A DNA stretch of 64,000 nucleotides, from the NCBI GenBank assembly GCA_029378245.1, contig JARKIF010000061.1:62001-126000 (forward strand), given 5' to 3'. Position numbers and translations under genes: made by a program. Positions within the stretch are counted from its first letter, which is position 1. Each line of letters starts with the position of its first letter. Of the stretch, positions 33,760 through 43,032 are shown in pieces. The notes beneath the pieces were generated by a model that was not told the DNA's origin, ran no database searches, and saw only the letters and a list, made by a program, of their open reading frames with translations. The stretch comes from Roridomyces roridus. Its lineage: Eukaryota > Basidiomycota > Agaricomycetes > Agaricales > Mycenaceae.

Positions 33760-35337
33760 ATGCAAGCTGATAACTTGTCCTTCGCCCTGGAAGACAAAAC
33801 CAAACCCCGACGCCTCGTCCACCACACAAGAGGACCACCCAGCCGCTCGCGCTCACTCGAGTCCCCCGAAAAGCGCAACTCACAGCGCAAGTCCGGCCTA
33901 CCTAGCGCCCACACGACCTCATTGGAGGACAACGACGTCTTCGGCCCAAACTACCAGAGGCACCACCCGTACAACAGCTCCTCCCGCCCCGCATCCAGGG
34001 CCAGCTCCTCGTCGAGCCATCGCTCAAGACTCCCCGACGAGACCGTCACCGTAGAGCCGCTCAATTTCAGCAGAGACGAATTCGAGGACGGCAAGATAAT
34101 AGACAACCAACCCGAAAAAACCCCACGAGTGAACCGCACCCTCGACCGCGAGCCATCCCCACTCCCCCCACCCCAGTACAACCAAGAAGACGTTGCGATG
34201 AACGACGTCGAGGTTTTCACCGGGTTTCCAGACGCAGGGGCCTTCAAGGCCCTCCAACCCAAGTACACCGACGAATCCCCGCACGGCAAATACCCGGCCT
34301 TCGAGCCAACCGGCCCAGAGGATGCAGGCGCCGCGGGGAGGTTCATGCTCAACACAGGGAACCTCCCCCGCTTGGTTATCGCATTCAGAACGGCGGTGGA
34401 AGGCCTCGACCCCGAGCAGATCCGGACCATACTAGAAGATTCCGCCATCTCCGTTCTCATCCAACCCTTCCTAGCCGGTGATGCCTTTTGGCGCAAGCAC
34501 CGGGTCGACTTCGAGTCGAAATTCAAAACGGCGGTCGAGCCCATCACAGGCGCTGACGGCCTCATCCTCGCCCTCCCCGCCAGCAAAAAAGAACCGGATA
34601 TCAAGGGTGGTGGAGGTGGAGGAGATTCCCGGTACCGCGCTCCCCGAGTGGCCGTTGGTATCTGCGAGAACGCCGAGGTCGCGCGAAAGCTCGTACGTCA
34701 CGGCGTCATCGCGATCGACAAGGAGATAGCGGCACACGTCTACCTAGTCGACGAGAAGAAGATGTCGTGGACACTGGTGCACTTGAAGTGCAATATGACC
34801 GGAGGAAATGCAAAAATCGCCGCATGTCTCCGCTACGCAGGTGCGCGCGCAGCCTTCGACGGCGGGCCCATTCGGAATGCCATTGTCATGGCCACCCAAG
34901 CGGGAGCCACCACCTCGGCGGACGAACGAGTATGGGAGTTCGTTCGCAGCCTGCATGCCGTGTTCTACCCAGCCGAAAAGGACCCCATGTGGGTTCTATA
35001 CGGGAAACCATGCACGACCGACGTTGGGGCGTGGGAGAAGATCCGAGAGCTCTTCCGCCAGGTGCCGACCCTCAGACACGGCCATGCGATCTTCGAGCAC
35101 ATCAGCAACGTGTCAGGGAACAAGCTACGCCCCGCGAGCTTCTGCTACCTATGTGGGCTCGACGACCACCGGTATCCCTGCTGCCCGTACCGGTCCAGGA
35201 CGGAGATACGCGATTGGGTCGGTCCGGATGAGTTATACACGGACAAGCCGACGGGGAGAAATGACGATGGTCGTGGTGGACAGGGATACGCTCCACGCGG
35301 GGCGTACCGTGGGGGACATCAGGGTCGCGGTCGTTGA
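33760..35337 (+). CDS. LINE ORF1, gag-like nucleic-acid-binding protein
   Basis: The open frame is intact. The N-terminal third is basic and Ser/Pro-rich (SRSRSLESPEKR, SSRPASRASSSSSHRS). The middle contains a conserved-looking fold with AVEGLDPEQIRTIL. Near the C-terminus is one CCHC zinc knuckle, CYLCGLDDHRYPCC (CX2CX4HX4C), followed by an RG/GG-rich tail ending GGHQGRGR. ORF1 proteins coat the LINE RNA and are needed for retrotransposition. I chose the ATG at 33760; an in-frame ATG at 33709 would add 17 residues and lies nearer the presumed 5' UTR. There is a 500 bp gap before ORF2. Confidence 0.85.
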   Translation: MQADNLSFALEDKTKPRRLVHHTRGPPSRSRSLESPEKRNSQRKSGLPSAHTTSLEDNDVFGPNYQRHHPYNSSSRPASRASSSSSHRSRLPDETVTVEPLNFSRDEFEDGKIIDNQPEKTPRVNRTLDREPSPLPPPQYNQEDVAMNDVEVFTGFPDAGAFKALQPKYTDESPHGKYPAFEPTGPEDAGAAGRFMLNTGNLPRLVIAFRTAVEGLDPEQIRTILEDSAISVLIQPFLAGDAFWRKHRVDFESKFKTAVEPITGADGLILALPASKKEPDIKGGGGGGDSRYRAPRVAVGICENAEVARKLVRHGVIAIDKEIAAHVYLVDEKKMSWTLVHLKCNMTGGNAKIAACLRYAGARAAFDGGPIRNAIVMATQAGATTSADERVWEFVRSLHAVFYPAEKDPMWVLYGKPCTTDVGAWEKIRELFRQVPTLRHGHAIFEHISNVSGNKLRPASFCYLCGLDDHRYPCCPYRSRTEIRDWVGPDELYTDKPTGRNDDGRGGQGYAPRGAYRGGHQGRGR

Positions 35338-35837
35338 TACGACGAATACTTGTGGCTTTCTTTCTTTCGTACACTCTGTCTATTCACATCCCTAATTAAT
35401 ATAAAATCGGCGTGATAGCCAGTTTATTTTATTTTTTGCACTGCTGGAACTGTGGACCCAGCGAAAAGCCTGAGATGGCGAGTGCACCCCGAACCCGCCA
35501 AATTTACTGACCGAGTGGCTGCTACACGAGGGACAGGAAACGGGTGAGGGACAAGCGTAACTACCGGAGAGTTTACCTCAGGGGAAACCTTGAGGTGATT
35601 TCGACGGTGGGGACGCAACAACGGCGGGACCTATTTAGGTCGGGGGTCCGCCGGCCAGCAGTCCTGGCAGGCGCTTATAGTACCAGCTCGTCCCCACAAC
35701 GAGCTGAGAAGTAGGCTGCTAACCCCCCAGCGGGGACATGTTTTGCAGAATAGCAGGCTGCAAGGCATCTCCCCAAAAAAACCAAAGTAATCTCATTAAC
35801 GCCAAACCCCATTAATAACGGTATTCGACATACAGGC

Positions 35838-38800
35838 ATGGTACAGACAAATTCGTTGGGAGGAGGCGGTGGTAGCCCAGCCACTAGCTACCAATCTGCC
35901 GATGAGAACCCTCGATTGGAAAGTGGAGCCACGGTGAATCGTTCTGAGGAACGCCCAAGCCGTGATGACCCCGCCCGGGCGAGCAGCTCGGGAAGAACCA
36001 ATGAGGAGCGTGTAACCGGAAGCTCCGTGCAGGAGCGCATCGTGGTAGATGCGGGGGAGTCCGACCCTCCCCACAGGCCCGCGCTTGGTGACCTGGTCTG
36101 TACGGACGAAAGCACTGCATGTGCACGCCCGACACCTAATGAGGTGGGCGATCCCGCGCAGGGATTTGTAGCAGGAACTGCTACGACGGCGAGACCGTCT
36201 CAACAGACGAATGATCTGCAGAACAACCCCGCGAGGGCGAACACAAGAAACAGGGAGAACATGCTGGGAATTACCAGTAACCAGCGTGAGGTGCTGGACT
36301 ACCTGGACACGGTTACACGGGAGATTCCCAGGAGGGTGAGACGAGCATTCAACCCAACCTCAGGCACGAAACGGGGAAAGAATGTCAAAGCGTCCCTCAA
36401 GGTGGCCGCATTGAACATTAGAGGAAATGGGAACGTGAATGTACATCACGGAGACAACAAATGGTCGCAATTGAACACCCTAGTAAATGAGAGGAAAATT
36501 GGTATCCTGATAGTTGGGGAAGCTCACCTGAACGACGAGAGAGCTAGAAACCTCGATATGCTGCACGCCCGTCAGCTCATGATTAAGTTTTCCTGCAACC
36601 CGCAGACCCCAAACGCCGATGGCGTGGCATTTGTGATGAACAAAAGGATGGTTAAAACGGACGACGTACACACAAGGGAGATTATCCCGGGTAGGGCGAT
36701 GCTTCTGGAAACAAAACATCAGAATGGGAAAAAACTGTCATTCCTCGGAATATACGCACCCAACGCTCCAGCTGACAACGCAGAGTTCTGGACGAAAATA
36801 AAAGAATGGTTCATTGACCACCCCAATGTCCGCAGACCAGACATGATGGGGGGTGACACAAATATTGTGGAAGACGCCATCGACCGCCTACCAGCGAGGG
36901 ATGACCCGGATGACCCAGTATCCGCACTGGATGACCTTAAGAGTGAGCTCCAACTAGTCGACGGGTGGCGAGACACCTTCCCGACATCAAAAATGTACAC
37001 GTACCTCCAGTCTCACACCGGCTCGCAGTCGCGGATTGACCGCATATACGTGAAGCGGGACCTCCTTGAACACACATACGAGTGGGACATCCGCTCCGTC
37101 GGGATAAAAACGGACCACCGCCTGGTGTCTACCCGAATCACATGCGAAGACGCGCCAACATATGGCCATGGAAGATGGGCTTGGCCAAACTGGATCACCA
37201 AAGATAAGACATTGAAGGAATACATCGAAAAGGACGGACTGGCCCTTAAAATAACAATGGATATCCTGGAAAGGGAGAACAATCGGTCCGATGAGAATAA
37301 TCACCAAACACTCTTCATGAAGTTCCGGGACCGAATGGTAGCCAAGGCGCGCGAGAGAACAAAGATAGTAGTGCCGAGGATTGACAGAGAAATCACTGAG
37401 TTGGAGACACAGCTAGAGACTGTACTCGCTGACGAAGAAATATCAGAGGAGATAAGGAAGCTGGCTGGGGCAGTACTCACCGAAAAACTTGCCTCCCTTC
37501 ACCAGAAGAAAATCAAGACCAGGAAGATGGACTCCCAAATAAAAAACAGACTGGAAGGCGAGGTCATTAGTAAATATTGGTCGATGATCAACAAACCCGG
37601 GAAACCACGAGAGGTGATACACCGTTTGCGGAAGGACCCCACAGGTCTGGGAGACAACGTATCAATCTTGTATGAGACGGACTCGAAAAAAATGGCAACA
37701 ATGGCCCGAAACTATCATAATAAGATACAAGACGAGAGGAGAGACATCACACCTGTAATCCGAGACCACACCATAGACATCGTTCTTGCACGCACATCCC
37801 GGAGGGTAAACGAGACACAAAAGGGTGAGCTGAAATGCCAGCTGTCCAGGGACGACGTCAAGGAGGCCTTGAGGCTCTCAGCAAACAACAAAGCCCCCGG
37901 GCTGAATGGAATCACGTACGAAGTCTGGAAAATCCTAAACGCCAGATTTGAGACTGCAACTGCCCAGAACAAGTCCGCTTTCGACATCTTGATGGTACTC
38001 CAGAGAGTGTATAACGACATCCAGGACCATGGAATCGTGAAGGGAACCAATTTCGCAGAGAGCTGGATGTGTCCGCTTTACAAGAAGAATGATAAGGCGG
38101 ACATAGCCAATTATAGACCAATCTCTCTTCTGAACACCGAATATAAGATACTCACCAAGGCTCTAGCCATCAAGCTGGCGAGAATTGCCCCCGACCTCAT
38201 TCACCCGAATCAAGCAGGATTTATTCCGGGCCGAAACATCCACGACCAGATATGGTTAACGAAGAGAATTATTGAGCTCTCAGAAGTCACGGAACGGAAC
38301 GGCGTGATTGTGGCCCTCGACCAGGAGAAAGCCTACGACAAAATTGAGCATGACTACCTCTTCAAAGCTCTCGCGAGCTACAACATCCCCGAAGAATTCA
38401 TATCGACCATCCGGTCGCTGTACAGCGATGCATATACATATGTCATGGTGAATGGCGAGAAAGGTGAATATCCATTTCAAGCTACACGAGGTGTACGTCA
38501 AGGTGACCCCCTCTCATGCCTACTATTCGATCTTGCCATCGAGCCACTGGCGGAATCACTGAGGCAATCAGGCCTCGAGGGAATCAAAATAAAAGGGAAA
38601 GACGAACCGCTCATTGCAACCCTATTTGCTGATGACACAATGGTGTACCTCGACAGCCATAACGACTTTGGGGCCCTAATCGAGGTGCTAGATGAGTGGT
38701 GTATCGCGTCAGGAGCGAAATTCAACATAGGAAAGACGGAAATGATACCTATAGGCTCGATTGATCACCGGGAACGAGTCCGAATGAACAGATTTGTTAA

Positions 38801-41214
38801 CGGGCTATGCGGTACTCAAATACCTGAGCACATTAGGATAGCAGCAGAGCACGAACCTATCCGAACCCTCGGCGCGTGGGTCGGAAACCAAGTAGAACAG
38901 GTTGGTACGTGGGCGCGCACTCTTGAGAAAATTTGACGCCGCGCTTGACCTATGGGAAATGGGGAAACCAACGATGGAAGGCAGGAGACTGATAATCTTG
39001 ATGGTCGTCGGCGGCATGACACAGTATCTGGCCAAAGTCCAAGGGATGCCCAAAGAGGTGGAGACAAAGCTAGAAAAAAGTATCAGAAAGTTCCTATGGG
39101 CCGAGAAGACGAGTGTTACAGTGAACCAGGAAACAGTATATGCACCCATAGACATGGGCGGACGCAACCTTCTAGACATCCTAACCCGGAACGAGGCCAT
39201 CACAATTACGTGGCTGCAGTCTTACCTTAGATTTGGTAACGACAGACCATTATGGGCATTTGTCGCAGACGAAATTTTGGCAATAAAAGCCCAGGCTGTC
39301 GACAAGACAGTGCCTGAGGTGCTGAGATGGAACATGTACCTGCAAACATGGGACGCGAAGGTCACGGACCTGCCAAAGGATCTTGCCGAGATCGTCAAGA
39401 CGGCCACCAAAGAGGGCCTACGAATGGACGGCTTAGCCATCTCGCGCGAGATAATGCGAGAAATGCCAATCTGGTTCCATCAAAAGTCAACAGCAAACCG
39501 AGGATTGTTCACGGGAGGAACCCACCACAAGCATACAATAAAATGCCTACAGGAAAACCATAAAGTGTTAACCGTAGGAGACGCCGAGACCCTGGCGAGG
39601 AAGCTAGGGTGCTCGCGACATAGGAATGCCTGGAACTGTAGATGCACCGCGTGCGAGCAGAATAGACAGAGCCACCCCGAATGTGCAAACCCACACAAAT
39701 GCTTCAGTTGGTGCAAGAAGATGCTGGACTCACTAATTCCAAAATGGAACCCGCTGGAACGACAGCCCGAGGACTACGAAGGTAATGCACTGCTCGCCGA
39801 GCAAGACGAGGAAGACACAGTGAAAACCTTCGACACGAGAGTAACAGTCCATGGAACACTGGCAGACACGATGAGAATATTCACGGGTGGGAAGGAAAGC
39901 GCAGAAAACGCACCGGACACCAGGATAGAGCCAGAACCCGACGAGGAAGAGAATATAGTCTACACAGATGGATCAGCTATCAATAACGGCAAAGACAACG
40001 CGCGCGCAGGCAGTGGAGTCTTCTTCGGCCACAACGATGTAAGGAACTTCTCCAAACGAATCCCGGAGAAACTGGGGCCGTCAAACCAAGTCGCCGAGTT
40101 GGTGGCCATCAAGGAGGCATGTGCAGCATGCCCCAAGGACGTCCCAATGACGATAATAAGTGATTCAAAATATGCAATAGATGGACTCACGAAAAATCTG
40201 CCACATTGGGAGGACCATGGATACAACATGGTCTCGAATGGAGAAATCATCAAGGCCACAGTCGCCGAACTCCGCAAAAGGAAAGCACCGACAACCCTGA
40301 AATGGGTTAAAGGCCATGCCGGGAACGAAGGAAATGAAGCAGCCGACCTGCTAGCAAACGAAGGAAGCAATAAAACGACGGAAGATGTCATACACACAGA
40401 AGTCCCGGCATCACTCCTCGTCTCGGGAGCCAAGCTCCAAGCGCTGACGCAATCGACGGCGTACCGAATCCTCCGCAATAGGAAGATGAGAAAACCCAAA
40501 TACGAAGAAGCGTTAAAAAGAAGGAAAACCCTAAGGAACATGGAATTAGTCAAAGGAGCGGCAACAGACGAGAACGACATCTCTCCATCCACCCCAGCAG
40601 TCTGGAGATCGACACGGCATAAAGATATCTCCCGTAACATCCGTTTTTTCCTATGGATGTTAATACATGATGGATACAAAGTCGGCAGCCACTGGGAACA
40701 CATACCGGGCTTCGAGGACAGAGTTGACTGTCATGTGTGCGGAGTCCCCGAGTCAATGGAACATATTCTGACAAAATGCGACGCCCCCGGCCAAGCCGAG
40801 GTGTGGGAACTTGCAAGCGAAATTTGGAGGAAGAAAGTCGGCGAGGAAATGAATCCTACAGTCGGCGAGATCATGGCGTGCGGCGTAACGAAGAAAGGCG
40901 ATAGAGGCACAACACGCCTTCGCAGAATCGTTATGTCCGAGTCTGCATACCTGATATGGTGCCTCCGCAACGAAAGGGTCATCCAGGAGAAGCCCGGAGC
41001 CTCAGAGCAAGAGATAAAGAACCGGTGGTGTAGAACGATCAATAACCGCCTTGCATTTGACTGCCTACTAACAAGAAAGGATCGCTACGGTCATAAAGCA
41101 CTGGGGAAAGAACTCGTAATCAGTACATGGTGCAGAACTCTGAAAGATGAAGACAGACTCCTCGCAATCAAAGATTGGACAAAGGAGACCGGGGTTTTAG
41201 TGGGTGTGGGCTGA
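35838..41214 (+). pseudogene. LINE ORF2: APE endonuclease, reverse transcriptase, RNase H (one frameshift)
   Basis: Domains in order are as follows. The APE-type endonuclease (about residues 185-430) has ALNIRGNGN, GDTNIVEDAIDR, QSRIDRIYV and TDHRLVS. The reverse transcriptase has NYRPISLLNTEYKI, NQAGFIPGRNIHDQI, ALDQEKAYDKI, GVRQGDPLSCLLFDL and catalytic LFADDTMVY at about residue 930. After the frameshift, RNase H has YTDGS, ELVAIKEA, ISDSKYAI and WVKGHAGNEGNEAADL. A terminal zinc motif reads CHVCGVPESMEHILTKC. The frame is lost at a TTT run (38932-38934), where two Ts would keep the frame, so a single T insertion separates RT from its thumb and RNase H. This inactivates the copy unless it is a sequencing error. 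Confidence 0.9.
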
Positions 41215-41453
41215 TCGGCAATGAAGACCTGGTCTCCAGGTCGGAGTCGATTGGCCAAACCCCACACTTGGCACTGCGGTTATAGGGTGCGAGTGCGGTT
41301 GCGCATTTCCTCGGGTGGCGCTCTGTCGGCTGGGTTTCAATTCCTAGCTCTCTTAACGGGTGACGACGTGCCGACTTGGTCGGTCCGATGATCCAGGTGG
41401 CGGCGTTTCTAGAGTGGGAATCGGCCTGGTGATGGAGGGTGCCAACAGCGCCT
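41215..41453 (+). other. LINE 3' UTR, left part
   Basis: Non-coding DNA between the ORF2 stop and the nested MITE. No feature beyond being part of the LINE. Confidence 0.6.
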
Positions 41454-41984
41454 AGGGCTCCGACCCGACCGTCAAAATGACGGGTCAACGAGCCGTCACG
41501 ACGGGTGCCGGCCCGGCCGTACAGCCCTCTGAAGCGCCAATTTTGACGGCCGGGTCCGGGTCCGGTTCCTTGGCTGACGGGGTACCCGTTCCCGGCCGTC
41601 GACGGGTCATGACGGGTCGCGACGGGTCCTCGGCTAATTACGCATGCCGAGCTGCCATCATCACTGGATGCTCCACGGTAGTGCACCTGGGTCATCGGCA
41701 ATCTTCCCGATGGCCCACTGCTGCGCTTCCGAATGCTTCCCGAGTACCAATCCGTGATATTGACTGCCGGCATCACGCTGACATCAATCTGATGGTTAAT
41801 TTAGCAGGAGACATGGGCTGTCACCGCTCTGACCCGTCATGACGGCCGTGACGGGTCTGACGGGTACCACCCGGCCGTTTTGAGGCCTCGCAACATGGTC
41901 TGACGGCCGGGTGAGGCCCGTCCGACCTCCCATGACGGCTGTCAGAGCGACGGCCGTCGCCGTCAACGGCCGGGTCGGAGCCCT
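41454..41984. mobile_element. 531 bp MULE-like MITE nested in the LINE
   Basis: It begins AGGGCTCCGACCCG and ends CGGGTCGGAGCCCT, a perfect 14 bp inverted repeat that continues imperfectly inward. The direct repeat AACAGCGCCT flanks it at 41444-41453 and 41985-41994, a 10 bp target duplication as made by Mutator-like elements (9-11 bp). The outer 200 bp at each end are crowded with GACGGGT/ACCCGTC and GACGGCC words, while the centre is ordinary sequence. There is no transposase. Its insertion postdates that of the LINE. Confidence 0.8.
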
Positions 41985-42036
41985 AACAGCGCCTCGCGCC
42001 TGATCCATCAACGTTCCACAAAAAAAAAAAAAAACA

Positions 42037-42050
42037 AAGAGGCAACGTCA
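42037..42050 (+). repeat. Target-site duplication of the LINE, right copy
   Basis: Exact copy of 33401-33414; see the LINE entry. Confidence 0.88.
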
Positions 42051-42099
42051 CATTGGTGTCATCGCTGATCCGCAAACGCGCTTTTACGGCACCCTCGTG

Positions 42100-42530
42100 C
42101 CTCGGACACCGTAAAGCTTCGATTCTTCGGGATCAAGTGAGCCAGTTCCAGCTAGATACGTTGAAAATCTAAACCCTCTGCAGCGATTTCTCCGCCTCGT
42201 CAAGTACGTGACAATCCCCCAGCCTCCCACGAAATGTAATCCGACTCACTCACTCACTACAGCCGACGGCGACCATCTCTCCGAAGCCGCCGCCGACTTC
42301 CTCGCACTAATCAGACAACTAACCCCCGCACCCACCAACGCCAAAAAACATCATCGTGCTCGACGACTACGGACGCGGAACAGACGCAGCCGCCGGAGAC
42401 GCATGGAAGCAAGCTGTATTCACCGGTCTGGGTGCTTATCAACGTAGCCTACACATTGGAGGGCGGTTCTCCTGACTTTGCGGCTTTTGAATACGACACG
42501 GTGGGACGGTCCCTGGGAACTTGACAGCTT
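42100..42530 (+). pseudogene. GDSL/SGNH (CE16-like) esterase gene, 3' remnant
   Basis: RFFGI (42120) corresponds to the GIND box that should follow TLYTV of the 5' remnant. After an intron-like gap ending CTACAG at 42263, the exon reads ADGDHLSEAAADFLALIRQL, then TPAPTNAK, NIIVLDDYGRGT, AAAGDAWKQAVFTGL and, after further frame changes, EGGSPDFAAFEYDTVG. These are the usual second-half motifs of fungal SGNH esterases. Frame changes near 42348 and 42440 and the loss of the C-terminal Asp/His box show decay. It is the continuation of the gene at 32470-33090, now 9 kb away. Confidence 0.6.
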
Positions 42531-43032
42531 GTATACCGGGTCTTTCGCCGACGAACTTGACGGTCGAGTGTGGGGCACCGTTGAATACATTTTATTGGTT
42601 TCCGGGGTGAGGTTTCATTGGCCTTGAAATTGGTCTTTGGCTGATCAAGTGAAAAGACATCCCTCGAAAGACCCATCGGCTGACTCAAACCAGCCCTCAT
42701 AGGCACTTTCGAGGGGGAAGGTATTCTTTCAGCAGGTATTTCCAATGCCGCAAGAAAGGGCTGGTCCGAGCCTACATCGGCTCCTGGCCAACTATGTAGG
42801 CGGAGTTGATTTGGGAGAACTGGGGTTTAAAAGTGGTTATCCGTGCAAGAAAATTAGAAATGGTACAGGACTCTTGGTGTAACTCTTTCTGAAATTCCGC
42901 CATCCTTCTTCTGAATTCATTACATCGAGTGATCACGGGAAATAGCTATTTTCACGCATGTAATTGTCCTCATCTGTAATATGGACAGGAACTTGTATTT
43001 ACTCCAACAGGGACCCCGGATCCAACTTGAAG
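42531..43032. other. Intergenic region
   Basis: About 500 bp between the esterase remnant and the stop of the ARM-like gene. No feature recognised. Confidence 0.4.

Larger units (their letters stand above)
33415..42036 (+). mobile_element. Almost complete non-LTR retrotransposon (LINE, I/Tad1-like)
   Basis: The 8.6 kb insertion has a 14 bp target-site duplication on each side. A 5' UTR begins GGGGGGTCTCG, followed by ORF1 (33760-35337), ORF2 (35838-41214, one frameshift), a 3' UTR holding a nested MITE (41454-41984), and an A-rich tail at about 42019-42036. Target-primed integration explains the tail and the exact duplication. The full length and long open frames indicate a fairly recent insertion. 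The element interrupts sequence lying between two remnants of an esterase gene. Confidence 0.92.

Noticed and set aside
34024..34604. Long open frames antisense to LINE ORF1
   Set aside because: They mirror the codon bias of ORF1 and have no domain or promoter of their own.
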